A DNA stretch of 64,000 bases. Origin: Diatrype stigma (lineage: Eukaryota > Ascomycota > Sordariomycetes > Xylariales > Diatrypaceae). Positions 13,201 through 24,598 of the stretch are shown one piece after another. The stretch covers positions 62,001 to 126,000 of the forward strand of contig JAKJXP020000040.1 of NCBI GenBank assembly GCA_022225965.2. The letters run 5' to 3'. How positions within the stretch are numbered: position 1 is the stretch's first letter; each line of letters opens with the position of its first letter. A program made the translations under genes and the position numbers. Below the pieces are notes generated by a model. It had not been told where the DNA came from and searched no databases. It saw nothing but the letters and a program-made list of their open reading frames with translations.

Positions 13201-13520
13201 CATGATGACTCTGCCTTACCTCTTCTGTCGCGCGCTTGAAAGCGGATGCGCCCGATCGACCCAACGTGTTGCCTAAGGCGGGGGTTAGTCATCCGCCCAT
13301 GAGTATCTATATGTCTGCTGCGCATATGCATAGAATATGGTCCGTCCTCACCATGGGTATCCAGGGCTTTCTTGTCGAAGACGAAGACGGAGTATGTCTT
13401 CCCCGTAGACTTCCTCTTAGCATCGTATATCTTCCATGCACCGGCGGTCGAGGTGACGGTCGAGGAGACGGAATAGTTGGAATTGATATTGGAGGAAAAG
13501 CTCTTCAAGGAGGAGAACAT
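10261..13520 (-). CDS. SCY1/SCYL2-like pseudokinase with HEAT repeats
   Basis: Member of the Scy1-like family, catalytically weak or dead kinases that act in clathrin-dependent Golgi/endosome traffic. Five exons on the complement: 13352-13520, 13220-13272, 12770-13144, 11793-12630, 10261-11708; 960 aa in one frame. The N-terminal third has a kinase fold (KEASSLARLRHPSVL in the helix C region), but the catalytic HRD is replaced by HAN in GLVHANLTPDSILI and DFG by SDWKLSG, the SCYL2-type pattern, so phosphotransfer is unlikely. Residues about 350-640 are helical HEAT-like repeats. The C-terminal third is low complexity, rich in Pro, Ser, Asn, Gln and Gly-Met, the region that in SCYL2 recruits clathrin and adaptors. 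The gene is divergent from the branched-chain aminotransferase. Confidence 0.9.
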
Positions 13521-14841
13521 GGTTGACGACGACAGCTGGCGTGGGTGTCCACGGCCCTGACCTTCATATCGCGGCGCTGTTCATCTAGGGAGGCTTTAGA
13601 GAGCGCGGTGGCTTTCTGAGTTCCTTATACGTGGCGTGGTTTGTGGAACTCCAGCAGTCCTGAGTTATAGATCAAGCATCTGATAGGGGTAGAGGTTCGG
13701 GTCGGAAGCATTCGAAGGAGCTTTGTCTTGCCCCAAGCTGGCGATCTGGCAACTGAATTTATTTGTTAAGACAGACAGAGGAACTCTACTCGGAGTCGGA
13801 GAGGTAGGTCAACAAAGATCGAGGTAGCAGGGTACATAGGTGAGGTGTCTACCTGCTATGTAACTATGTAGGTAGGCAGCTAGGTACGGTGATAAACGGC
13901 GCGGCGGTTGACGTGGGAATGGGGACCGCGTCGCAAAAGATCCAAGTTCAAGGTATGTAAGTAGAAGCACTAGGCAGGTAACCAAATTGAGCCCTGGACC
14001 AACTAAATTGACTGATTGACAGTTTGTCGGCTTTAACTGCTTTAACTTGGGACGATTGGAGACCCTCCTGTCATTGTTGCCCGATCCCACAGTCCCGCAC
14101 TCCCGCTGCTGACAGTGACAGCATGGCATCATAAACAACTACATACATACAGACATACATGTATGTACTATATACTACCCAGCTTGCCATGTACGTATAT
14201 ACATACCCTTTTTGTGGCGCGGCTTGTGGCTTAACTAGTTAAGTATGGCTTGAGACTTCCAAGGTAGGTAGGTAGGTTCATGGATGTCGCTGACCTTTAG
14301 TTATCATCTCCCCGATTGGCTGTTATCGCCTATCGCTTGAGACGTTCTAGCACATACCTGCTACATACCTGCATACGTATCGATAAGCACCAGCGATCGA
14401 GGTCCGACACGGCACCGTCGCACCGTGCCTGTAAATGTAACCTTGGAAGGAGCCCGTGGAGTTCGGGGGCGCGCCCTCCGAGATCGCTGCGGTGCCGTAC
14501 AGGGACCTATACCTACAATGGTCAGCAATTAGTCACAGATGCGCAATTGACTATTAATCAGAGATGAGGATTTCCAGCTCGCAGTGGTGATACCTTATAT
14601 CTGTCGTATATCATATCGTATCATATCGATTGTTACTGTCATAATAATATCGTGAACACAGCTTAGGCGCTGGAGATCCGAGCATACCAGAAAAGCACAC
14701 AAAAAATTTCCCTCCCGAGTCAATCCGAGCTGCGTCGACCGTGTCTTTTTTCCCCCATTGGTTTGCCAAATCTAGTCCATTCCATCTCACCTGCAACCTC
14801 CCTACAGTACAGCCTCCCAAGCTCCGAACATCCTCGACACC
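13521..14841. promoter_or_regulatory. Divergent promoter region, SCY1-like / branched-chain aminotransferase
   Basis: 1.3 kb between two start codons pointing away from each other, so it must hold both promoters. It contains many TAGGTA/TACCTA and TACATA words and a GGTAGG run at 14263-14277. No gene is supported inside it. Confidence 0.6.
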
Positions 14842-16137
14842 ATGTTGCCACGGCTCCTACCTCGATGCGGTAGGGCTTGCGGCAGAGCCCTCCGAGCTCC
14901 CTCTTCCTCGCGGCTGCCATTGGCCGCCACCGCCACCCACACCAACACCACCACCACCGCCTACACACAGCAGGCGTCGTCGAGATGGTATAGCATCAAG
15001 CCCGAAGCGGCGTCGGCCTCGAAGGCGCTCGACCTGGACCCGTCGAAGCTGACCGTCACGCGGACGACGGCGCCCAAGGATATCAAGGACCCGGCGACGC
15101 TGGTGTTCGGGCGGGAGTTCACGGACCACATGCTGACGGTGGAGTGGACGCAGGAGGAGGGGTGGCTGGCGCCGTCGATCGTGCCCTACCAGAACCTGTC
15201 GCTGGACCCGGCCACGTGCGTGTTCCACTACGCCTTCGAGTGCTTCGAGGGCACCAAGGCGTACAAGGACCCGCGCACGGGCAAGGTGCGGCTGTTCCGC
15301 CCGGACAAGAACATGGCGCGGTTCAACAAGTCGGCGGCCCGCATCGCGCTGCCGACCTTCGCCAGCACCGCCCTGATCGAGCTGCTCGCGCGCTTCGCCC
15401 AGCTCGAGGAGCGCTTCATCCCCGCCCAGCGCGGCTACTCGCTGTACCTGCGCCCGACGCTGATCGGCACGCAGAAGACGCTCGGCGTCGGCCCGCCCGG
15501 GTCCGCCCTCCTGTACGTGATCGCGTCGCCCGTGGGCCCCTACTACCCGACGGGCTTCAAGGCCGTGTCGCTCGAGGCGACCGACTACGCCGTGCGCGCG
15601 TGGCCGGGCGGCGTGGGCGACAAGAAGCTGGGCGCCAACTACGCGCCGTGCGTCGTGCCGCAGATGGAGGCCGCCAGCCGCGGCTTCCAGCAGAACCTGT
15701 GGCTGTTCGGCCCCGAGGAGTACGTGACCGAGGTCGGCACCATGAACCTGTTCGTGGCGCTCCGCGACGCCGCCACGGGCCAGAAGGAGCTCGTCACCGC
15801 CCCGCTCGACGGCACCATCCTCGAGGGCGTCACGCGCGACTCCATCCTGTCGCTGGCGCGCGAGCGCCTCGCCCCCGAGGGCTGGAAGATCTCCGAGCGC
15901 AAGATCACCATGCGCGAGCTCGCCGACGCCTCGGCCCAGGGCCGCCTGCTCGAGGTCTTCGGCGCCGGCACCGCCGCCATCGTGAGCCCCGTCCGCAAGA
16001 TCAGCTGGAAGGGCGACCTCGTCGACTGCGGCCTGACCGAGCACGAGGAGTCCGGCGAGATCGCCCTGCGCATGAAGAACTGGATCGAGGCGAGGCAGTA
16101 CGGCGACGAGGAGCACGAGTGGAGCTACGTGTGCTAG
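14842..16137 (+). CDS. Mitochondrial branched-chain amino acid aminotransferase
   Basis: Fold type IV PLP aminotransferase that interconverts Leu/Ile/Val and their 2-oxo acids with glutamate/2-oxoglutarate, the last step of branched-chain amino acid synthesis and first step of their breakdown. Single exon, 431 aa. The first 50 residues are rich in Arg, Ser, Ala and Thr with almost no acids, typical of a mitochondrial presequence ([20 protein letters not shown]). Core motifs: [15 protein letters not shown], the PLP Schiff-base Lys262 in [10 protein letters not shown], and EVGTMNLF near the cofactor phosphate. Length and motif order match eukaryotic BCATs. Codon third positions are overwhelmingly G/C, much more so than in the neighbouring SCY1-like gene, which leaves a long spurious open frame on the opposite strand. 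Confidence 0.96.
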   Translation: MLPRLLPRCGRACGRALRAPSSSRLPLAATATHTNTTTTAYTQQASSRWYSIKPEAASASKALDLDPSKLTVTRTTAPKDIKDPATLVFGREFTDHMLTVEWTQEEGWLAPSIVPYQNLSLDPATCVFHYAFECFEGTKAYKDPRTGKVRLFRPDKNMARFNKSAARIALPTFASTALIELLARFAQLEERFIPAQRGYSLYLRPTLIGTQKTLGVGPPGSALLYVIASPVGPYYPTGFKAVSLEATDYAVRAWPGGVGDKKLGANYAPCVVPQMEAASRGFQQNLWLFGPEEYVTEVGTMNLFVALRDAATGQKELVTAPLDGTILEGVTRDSILSLARERLAPEGWKISERKITMRELADASAQGRLLEVFGAGTAAIVSPVRKISWKGDLVDCGLTEHEESGEIALRMKNWIEARQYGDEEHEWSYVC

Positions 16138-16614
16138 AGATGAGAAAAAGCAAGAGCGGGAGCAGGAGCAGGAGCGGGAAATAGGCGCGGATGAGTCAAA
16201 GGAGCGAGGATTACATGGAATCCGCATCATAGATGGCATATACAGGCGCTTGGCGTGGTAGATGAGCCTTGTTTTCTAATCGATATTCTCAAAGACCGGT
16301 GCTTGTTGCGTGTTCAATCTTCGCCCTAATTACCTACCTACCTGATCAAGCCGTGAGATTGATACAGTATGAGGAAAGAATACCTAAGTGGATGCGAATA
16401 GAGAAGTATGGATGATGAAGTTAATTGCGGTTCGTCTAAACCCTTCTAAACCGGTAGGAGGCAATGCTCTATGGTGCATCTTGGAACCTTTTAGTTTAGA
16501 ACAGTTGTCGGGTTGAGAAACAAAATGAAAAATGCGAAAATGCAGCCATGTACACATGTTGAGTCACAACGTCCTCCTCTATATCGCCGTCCCCTCCGCC
16601 CTACATCGGACCCT
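16138..16614. other. Convergent 3' spacer, BCAT and complex I ESSS genes
   Basis: About 480 bp shared by the 3' ends of two convergent genes; no gene seen. It includes a TACCTACCTACC run near 16332. Confidence 0.7.
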
Positions 16615-17295
16615 TCATGGCTTCTTTGTCGGGTCTTCTAAGATGCCCTCGGCTTCTAATCTCCTCCGTGCCTCCTCGAGAGCCCATGTTTGTATCCTGC
16701 AGAGTATGACTATTAGCTGTTTGATACTTTGACAAGAGTATTAAACAAGTGAGAGAGCAGAGGAGCAAAGATGAAGTCAGCGGTAGACAGCCCTAGCCAC
16801 TGGGCAGCCGTTCGCACAGCTGATACCACCGCTATGCGTCGAGTAGCAATGACTGAGGACCACGACCAAGTCCAAGCTTGAGCCATGAGCCATGGACCAT
16901 AAGCCACGACGGCGTGGAACCGCATCAATCAATTCCCAAGCGCAATATGCAGAGGCCTGACATATACATGGACAGAGGCAACAGGCGGCGACTCACGAGG
17001 TATCGGGCTTGAATCCGTAAGCGATGCCAGCCAGGGCGAGGCTCCCGCAGAAGCCGTAGAAGAAGGGACCCTCCCAGCCCTCCTTCTGGTACTTCTCGCC
17101 GGGCTTGACGCCGAACAGCCAGCCGGTCGGGGGGTCGTAATTCGGGCCGTGGGAGGAGGCGGCGCGGGGCGTCGCCGAGAATGACCGGACGGCAACGGTC
17201 TGCTGGGATACTGATGACGGGGTCTGGTGCTGGACAGCTCGAGCGGTGGCCCGCACAGCCGTGGCGGTGGTGCTGGTTCGGAGGGCGGGCATCAT
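16615..17295 (-). CDS. NADH:ubiquinone oxidoreductase (complex I) ESSS/NDUFB11-like subunit
   Basis: Small single-pass accessory subunit of mitochondrial complex I. Two exons on the complement, 16997-17295 and 16615-16696, separated by a 300-bp intron (donor GTGAGT, acceptor CTGCAG). Without the intron the frame stops after FKPDTS; the second exon adds a helical charged tail (QTWALEEARRRLEAEGILED and TKKP), giving 126 aa. The N-terminal 45 residues form an Arg/Ser/Thr/Ala-rich import sequence; NYDPPTGWLFGVKPGEKY precedes the membrane span (FFYGFCGSLALAGIAYGF), which is the usual ESSS layout. Two in-frame Met codons at the start are alternatives one codon apart. The assignment rests on pattern recognition of the family, not alignment. 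Confidence 0.8.
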
Positions 17296-18514
17296 GAATC
17301 CCGTCGTGGTGGCAGTGGTTTTATGGTGGGGGTGGCGGCGGCAGCAACAACGGCGTGGGCGTGAACGTGGACTCGGTGCAGCTGTTCAATCAATCGATCG
17401 ATCGCTTGCTCGTTTGATATCGAATGGTGGGACAGCTCTCGGTTGGTTCGGCTAGCGAACAGTTGTCTCGTCGTCGAAGGGATGCGGGATGCGAGACAAA
17501 GGGCGATGAATCAACACTGGCACTGGCCGCGGTTGTGACGGTAATGGTAGAGTGGAGATTGGCAGTGGTGGAAAGGTGGCAGGGCGGCAGGTGGTTTCCT
17601 CCCTACGTCGTGACTCGTAATTACCTACTTAGGGACTTTAGTAGGCAGAGGATCGAGAGGAGTCCGAGGTTGTTCGTCGTTGCTGCTTAACCTGGTAAGG
17701 GTGAGGGACTAAATTGGCCGATAGGGAAAAGATGGGTCCGATATCGCACGTGACTTGAGCCAGTTGATGGATTGCCGGGCGGGCCCAACTCTTTAAATTT
17801 TATTGCCACTCACCATCCATCCACCTTTTATCCACCTTTTCTTCCTTCACGATAATACAAAGAGAGTCAGTCTGACAGCCGACAAAATATTATACACCAG
17901 AGGATGAACAGGTAAGTTACATTTCTTAGATACGGCAGGCAGCTTGAGGAGTAAATCAGATGATGATAACCTTTTTTCTTCAACCACGGAATTCTAACAT
18001 GTCGACTTCCAAAAATAATCAAGCTCAACAGTCTGATCAAGATTTATCCCAAGCTGCCTCTGCTTTCTTGTTTCGCGTATCTACTCGATGGCATAAGCTA
18101 ATCAAGCATAATAGGATGTGAACGCAGGTGCAAAGACACATGCGCAGCTTGACCAGTTCGCGGCTCGTTGGCGATGTAGCTCTGGGCATCGTAGACTAGG
18201 TGCCTAGGTAGGTATGCATGTTGAACGACGGCCTTTATTGGGCTGTTGTCGTTTCTGAGGCTCTGATCAGCTGGGTCAAAGGTCCCGTACTGCAGTATCT
18301 CGTATCCGCAGTCCTTTCCCGTTGCTGGGTGTCGTTATCATATAATAAGTACCTGTGTAGCTAGAAGATAGCTGTGCATTAATGTCAGACATGTGCCAAA
18401 TTGCATTTGTTTTCAAGAACCCACAGGAAAACAGGCTGCCCATAGGAATTCCAAGTGACTGCTTCGCATACTCTATTGCTTATGAAACCGACCTAGTCCG
18501 CTACCCAGTAGTGA
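17296..18514. other. Spacer between complex I subunit promoter and beta-lactamase-like 3' end
   Basis: 1.2 kb; the left part is the promoter of the complex I gene. An open frame continues on the + strand from 17246 to 17690 but has no family signature and overlaps the leader region. Nothing else supported. Confidence 0.65.
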
Positions 18515-20371
18515 TCATGCTATCTTCTCAAACACGATCAAACCCTCAGACCCTTCCTCGAAGAACTCGATCTCGAGAGCTTCCACTTTCCCAGTAGCTC
18601 GAACTCGGAACTCTGCCTTGGCGAACTGTGTTCCTATCCCGCCGGAACCTCTGGGTATCACGTAGACGAGCCAGAACTCGCCCGACACGTGCTCAAACTC
18701 GAATGTCATCTTCCACACGAAGTCGTCGCGAACAGCCTTCAGTTCCCTCCTCCCGGCATCGTCACCCGTGCCGTTCGATTGGTTCCGGACCAGCCTGATG
18801 TGCTGATATGCCGGGTGGTAATACGTCCCGAGGTAGTCGTCGATCGGGAGAGCGCGAGGCAGCGGAGGATCTGCCCGCTCTGGATACAGCTCGTCCAGCG
18901 CCGTGTCCCCGGCGCTCAGCATTTGCTCGATGCTCTTGTTAAAGGACCCTGCCCAATCCCACCTCTCCTCTTCCGGCACGCCGAGCTTGTCGTTGATCAG
19001 CTTCCACGCGACCAGCTGCCCGACAATATTAGACGATACCTGCGTATTGCCCATCGTGACCACCCCGTAGTCCAGGTCCGGGAAGAAGTAGACCTCCGTG
19101 CCAAAGGTCTCCATGCTGCCGCTATGCGTGCACACCCTGCGGCCCTTGTACGTGCTCAGCATCCAGCCGAGCGCATACGCCATCGGCGCGTCGTAGCCCT
19201 TCCTCGTCGCCAGCGGCATCACCATCCTCGGCGTCTTGACGGCCGCGTGCCCAGCCTTCGGGACCGGCCCCTCCTCTCGGAGCAGGCTTCGCACCCAGCG
19301 GGCGTAGTCCAGCACGTTCGAGACGATGCCCCCCGCGCCGCTTCCGCCGTGCAGCGGCATATGCGGCACTTCTGTGAATCCGCCGCCCGTGTAGCTGTAG
19401 TCCCAGTAGTAGCCCGAAGCCAGGTGCTCGGGCGCCCGCTCGGCCTCCTCCAGGCTGAAGTACGTGCTGTGCATGCCCAGGGGCGTCCAGATCCAGTCGC
19501 GCATCGTGTCCCCCAGCCAGCGACCGCCCGTCAGGGTCTCGATGGCGTGCGAGACCACCAGGTACATGTAGTTGCAGTACCGCCAGGCGACGCGGGGCTC
19601 GGCGACCATGGGCAGGTGGCGCAGCGACCGCGTGTAGTCCCGGACCGTGGCCTGGTGACGGTCCTGCCCGTAGAACCGGGCGAGCGCCTTGTCGTGGCGC
19701 GGGAGCCCGGTGCGGTGCGACAGCGCGTCCTCGAGCGTGAGGTGCGCTGTCGCCCAACCCCCGCCGCCGCCACCCCCGTCCCCGTCCTGCAGCACGAAGT
19801 CGTCGCCGAGGATGCTGGCGAGGGAGGTCTGCCAGCCCCGCGCGGACAGCGCCGCTGACTTCTTGTTATCGTTGTCACCCCCCTCCGACTCGATCATCAG
19901 GGCGAGTACTGCCGCCGTAAAGGCCTTCGTCGTGCTCCCTGTGTAGAAGAGAGTTGACGGCTCCACTGGGGTGGAGGGGAGGGTCGCGTAACCGTAGCCC
20001 TAGGAAGAATCAATCAACCTCGAAACTTCACTTCGGCCACTCTGCTGATGTTCTCATGAATATGGCTAAACCATTCCGAGTTCTGGCCAGCTTCAGGTAT
20101 CCAGGCTAGATTTCATTCCACCAACTACAATCGAATGAGGGGCGCTCACCTCGGCCCAGGTCTCGTCACCATCGACAACTGCGACTGACAGGCCTGGCAA
20201 ATGCCACTTCTCCAATTCCTTCTCTACGAACTCCCCGAAGCTCTGATCTAGCGGGTTATCATCTCCTTTCAGGACCTTCTGCCCGGCTTCTGAAGCAGAG
20301 GTACAGCCGATGATGGCCGCAGTCACCACCGCTTTTAATGAGGGCGTCATGCTGGGTGATCGCTCGAACAA
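18515..20371 (-). CDS. Secreted beta-lactamase-fold serine hydrolase (class C / LACTB-like)
   Basis: Serine beta-lactamase/penicillin-binding-protein superfamily enzyme; fungal members are usually esterases, peptidases or lactone hydrolases rather than antibiotic resistance enzymes. Two exons on the complement, 20150-20371 and 18515-19999, with a 150-bp intron; 568 aa. A hydrophobic N-terminal stretch (KAVVTAAIIGCTSASEAG) resembles a signal peptide; the second Met, at 20350, would give a neater one. The catalytic SxxK is S96-T-T-K99 in YTGSTTKAF, the YxN motif is YCN in WRYCNYMY, and the third box is HSG in VCTHSGSMETFG. About 130 residues follow the core, as an extra C-terminal beta domain. 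Substrate cannot be predicted. The next gene on the same strand is transcribed toward it. Confidence 0.88.
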
Positions 20372-21027
20372 AAAAACAAAAATGAATGTTTACGAATCCG
20401 TGTAGCTCTAAGGATCAAACCGTCTTCAGACGAAATCCCATATATGACTCGTATACGTAGTTGTGTATTTCGGTTCCAATTGTTTACAGTTGCTGCATGG
20501 AAGATCAAGTTAACTTGTTTAAGTAGGCTGCTTAAGCTCGACGTTATCCTGTCCCCGCACCTTATTTGTAGCTGCAAATAGCAATATTGCGTGAGAAATA
20601 CAGACTTGATACTTCCATGAGACACATAATACTTGAAGTTGCCATTCTCATATTTTAGATCAAGTACTTCCTGTAATCCCGTCGCTTTAGTACCATCTGT
20701 ACAATGTCGCCATGGCACGGCGGTTCGGAATAATGATCAAGTGCGTTGCACTGTTGACACCTTTCACGTTTCGCAGTATTATTTCCCCTCTGGCTCTATT
20801 CAAGGGTGAAGGGTGTCATCCTGTCTATGATGTCGTTCGCGTGGAACAAGGTACAGCGGGGCATGTGGCGACAAAAAGGGGTAAGCAACACAACCCCTCG
20901 CCAGTCAGTACATTACAAAAGAGTTAAATTCTAGTCTAGACATTGTGTTCTTCCAATTATCTTCTTCGGAACAAGAAAAGGAAGGAATAAGGAATCATAG
21001 CAATTCGTTTCTACAACTACGTACCTA
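20372..21027. other. Spacer between two - strand genes
   Basis: About 650 bp, promoter of the beta-lactamase-like gene and 3' region of the cystathionine synthase gene. A 71-codon frame on the + strand (20712-20927) has no supporting features. Confidence 0.65.
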
Positions 21028-22903
21028 CTACACCCCAACCACCTGCCCCAGCACGGCCTCAGCTGCATCCAGAGCCTTCCGGATCCGCTCGACGACGTCC
21101 CCCTCCAAGCCCACGCTGATGCGCACCAGGTGCTCGACGACGCCGTACCCCGCCGCCATGTCCAGCTCCGCGTAGTGCGCGAACAGGGTGCACGGGCACG
21201 CGAGCGTGAAGTTCGTGCCCAGGCCCGGGCCCTTGGCGACGCGCAGCGCGTCGTAGAAGGCCATGGCCGCCGCGGGCGAGACGAACTCCGCCGTCACGAG
21301 GTAGCCGTAGCCGTAGCCGCCATTGTCGTCTTCCGGACCCGGACGCCGCCGCAGGAGATCGTAGGCGCGCTTCGTCTCCGGCGGCGACCCGGTCGACGGG
21401 TAGTACACGCGCTTCACGAGGTCGGACCGCGACTGCAGGAGCGAAGCCACGGCCTGGGCGCGGCCGTTGATGCTGCGGACGCGCTGCGGGAAGTCGGCGC
21501 AGTTCTTGGCCATGACCCTGGCATCCCCTGGGAAGTACGTGTCTTCGAACATGCTAGACAGCGTGTTCCGAAGCTCCTTGTAGTGCTTGGAGTGCGGGTT
21601 GAGGATGGCGCTGCGGTCTGGTCAGCTAGGATTGTAGAATGGTATACCTAAGTAAAAGCAGGCTTGGGGAATGACACGCTGGCTGGCTGGCTGTGTGTGA
21701 CCTCACCTTCCCCCCATCACATTGCAAGCTCCGCTGAACAGCTTCGTCAGGCTTGTCACGAGCACGTCGACCAACGGAAGGATCTCGACATTTACGGATG
21801 TCCCAACCGTATCGTCGCACACCACGACGAAGTTGTACCTGTCAGCGAGCCGTCGGACGCGCTGAAGATCGACGCAAGTCAGGAGAGGGTTTGTGGGAAA
21901 CTCTGTGTATAAAGCACCTATTCTAGCGCCGGACCTCAAGCGGTCTTCTAGCTCGTCGAGTTCGGAGCTGCTGCCGAACCCGTATACTATGGTGTCGTTG
22001 GTACCAAACTTGGACAGGATCTTGATGGTGTCGACGTAAAGAAAGCTGTGTTCCCTGTTAAGCAGTTGCTTGAGACATGCTAGGATTTTGAGACCGCACC
22101 CACCCGTATGAGACCATCGAAACAGGCCCCGGATTGACGTGGTGTAGATAGCCCAGGATTGCTCTTGTCACGTCTAAAATGGCCTTCATCCCAGCAGGGT
22201 AGAGGAATACATCGCGGTCCGGGTCGACCTCGCCTGATGGGTCCGCACAAGCTGCAATGCGATCGCGTATGAAACTCTTGTCGTCAGGAGATTTTGAGGA
22301 CACTGGCAGCTTCCCAAGTGGAGAGAAACAACATCCTTCCGTCATGACCCTGAAAGAGTAGATGAATTGCCGGCAGTAATCAGCCTGTCTGCTGGATATC
22401 CCTTCCCCCGTATGCTGCCAGAAAGCTTTGGCGTGAGGTGACAGCTCTTTATCGAACCAGACCACGTGAATGCGAGTCCAGCGAGAAAAGGGGTCGGGGT
22501 CTGACGTATCATCTAGACACAGCGAATACTTGCCAACTCGAGCAGTATCGCTATACATGGTATTAGCTGTAATAAAGGAACAGCACCTTAGTGCTGCCCC
22601 TTGTGACGACAAGATAATGCTCTGGGTCCCGGGAGGGCCGAATCTGCTGTTGAGTTCTTCGGCAAGACCCTGTACTAGTGGCTGAATAAAGAACCTCGGG
22701 TAGCCGGTTCTCATGGCGCTGATTGTCTCTTCCTCTTTCCTTGCCCACCCCTCGGCATCCCGCCACCTTGGGAGAGACACACTGACTGCCTGTATTAAGT
22801 GTGAGATGTCACGTAGTCAAATAGATTCTTCAGTACATACGTAGATGTCGTCGGGTGGTAGGGGTGCTCCAAGCGGAGCATCCTCAACACTCGTTTCCGC
22901 CAT
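21028..22903 (-). CDS. Cystathionine gamma-synthase-like PLP enzyme (STR2/YLL058W type)
   Basis: Cys/Met-metabolism PLP family; the fungal STR2-like branch joins an activated homoserine with cysteine, or a related sulfur reaction. Four exons on the complement: 22841-22903, 22104-22789, 21707-22054, 21028-21610; total 559 aa. The first exon encodes only 21 residues ending LGAPLPPDDIY, which joins AVSVSLPRW to give the conserved N-terminal signature of this group. An N-terminal extension with GYPRFFI precedes the PLP domain, characteristic of the Str2-like branch and absent from ordinary cystathionine synthases. The PLP lysine is in TSLTKLFSGACNVMGGS, created across the exon 3/4 junction; VVCDDTVGT supplies the Asp to the pyridine nitrogen. 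The stretch RQFIYSFRVMTEGCC in exon 2 is less conserved-looking and could hide a small unrecognised intron. Confidence 0.87.
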
Positions 22904-24033
22904 ACTGACATATATGTTCGGAAGGGGCATACTCGAGTGTTATTGTCTGGAAGCATCTCGAGGTTCTCGAGCACTGAACTGTTGACGCCCTTGACCGCTA
23001 CAATTCTGCTACCGTCATGCATAACTCCGAAGTAGGAGGTTCGAGTAAGACATTGATGCATCTTGCCTAGACTGAGGGTAGACATGAATGATACGGGAAG
23101 CCGCTGCATCACTACACAGCACCGGCGGTATTTCGAGGTAGGTGACCGCTGTTGTTGTACAAATACTTCAAGTACATAAACAGCGTAATGGGAACTTCTC
23201 TGTGTCTTGCTTATGTAGACGAAGGTGAGCGGTGGGCAGCTGCGGCTGTTGTGTAACACAGAATGGGTCGCAACAGAAAGCAAAAGGAATGCTGGCTTTC
23301 ATCCATTGGTGCAAATACCTTTAAAAAAGACTTTGCAGCGAAGCAGTCAACCTATCTGACACGGTAAAAAGGCATCTAAGTAAGCTTACTATGGAACATT
23401 TCCTACCCTCAAATACATCCGATAATACCATACCGCCAGGGAAGTTCCATTTCTTGTGGGGGTCACCGGTATATCTGAACCTGTTGCGATTTTGCGCTGT
23501 GTAATACGGCATCCCTTTCATTATAAGCAGGCTGTCAAGGGCTTCCCCATAATATATATCCCATATGAACGCCATGGAGTATCAACCTCGGCATGGTTAT
23601 TGTTACGTCCCCTTTGCTGATGTGTACCTCTTATCACTAGGTTCCCCGTCTCTTCTGGAGACCATGTCAACGATATAGGTATAAGCAAGGCATTCACTGT
23701 CAAAAGGGGCTGGTAATACCAAGGCTTGCAAAGCAAATGCAACAACGCCACTCAGAATTTACAGGTTCGAAATAAACAGATAGGCGTGTTTATTTGGTTT
23801 TGATTTTGATCTTCTTATTATTAAGGATAGGATCCTTAATTCTAAGCTTTCCTCCAACTCATCACTTCGCTGTGGACCTCCTCCCTCGACCCGGGCGCAG
23901 TGAAGACAATACACCCGGTCTATGGACACACATAGTCCGTGTCGGGCAGCGACGGTAGTCTCCAGAAAGGGGTGCGAAGACACGCGAGAACCATCATAGC
24001 ACGGGGCCGAAGAGACCCTGGCTTGAGACCCGA
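22904..24033. other. Spacer with short unassigned frames
   Basis: 1.1 kb upstream of the cystathionine synthase start. Several - strand frames of 74-162 codons (for example 22795-23283, 23321-23575, 23521-23751) read into each other in different frames without motifs. They could be decayed coding sequence, but no gene can be supported. Confidence 0.5.
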
Positions 24034-24598
24034 CTAGGTCCGAATTCCAAATTCCCGCGGGGAAGGTTGATATGTTACTACAGGAGGCAGCCTAAGGTCT
24101 CTGAGAATGTCCCTCTCTCGTTGTGTCCCTGCATACACAGTAAGCTGGAGTCTTGATTTACCTGGAGCCGAGATCAACTTTACGTGGAAGGTCAGGGGTG
24201 TGGATAAACTCATTCTCGACCCTGAAGTATTCGACACAGCTGGCGATGGGCTTGCTCCCGCGCTTGGCCCTATCGGCGTTGAGATCTAGCCTGAGCTTGT
24301 AATATCCTGGCTTAGGGCTAGTACAGAATGGTGGGAAAATGATAAAGGGAAATGATGGCGTTTTTAGACTCCCTTCGTAATAACCGATGAACTCCTTTTC
24401 CACTGAGCTATGGGAGAGACTGAGCATATAGGGCTCCCCCGACTTTAATTTTGGCAGTGATGACACGTTAGACACCATAGCGACGATACTCCATGGAATG
24501 CAAGTGTCCGTGTCCATTGTCGTGGGCACATGCACCACAATATGCACCTCTGCAGCACCCGGTTGGGCCCTGCCAGATTGAGGTTGTGCTGAAGGCAT
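24034..24598 (-). CDS. Small protein with possible divergent velvet-like domain (hypothetical)
   Basis: Tentative two-exon gene on the complement: 24184-24598 and 24034-24128, with a 55-bp intron (donor GTAAAG, acceptor ATGCAG); 169 aa from the ATG at 24598. No confident family match. What is seen: EVHIVVHVP as an N-terminal beta strand, FIGYYEGSLKTP, then FIIFPPFCTSPKPGYYKLRL and YFRVENEF, followed across the intron by RERDILRDLRLPPVVTYQ. This order resembles the second half of velvet domains (GTLVSSP, FFxFPDLSxRTxGxxRLRF, FxVxxAKxF, then a short helix with LxxLRxQG). The usual N-terminal velvet signature with ARxCG and DRR is not found, and an AG acceptor just before 24625 suggests a missing upstream exon. 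Velvet proteins regulate development and secondary metabolism; whether this one does is unknown. Confidence 0.42.

Noticed and set aside
14857..16239. 460-codon open frame opposite the branched-chain aminotransferase
   Set aside because: A by-product of G/C third positions in the sense gene; composed mostly of Arg, Gly, Ala and Val with no family pattern.
18689..19858. 389-codon + strand frame opposite the beta-lactamase-like gene
   Set aside because: Antisense shadow in a GC-rich gene, low-complexity Arg/Pro/Val composition.
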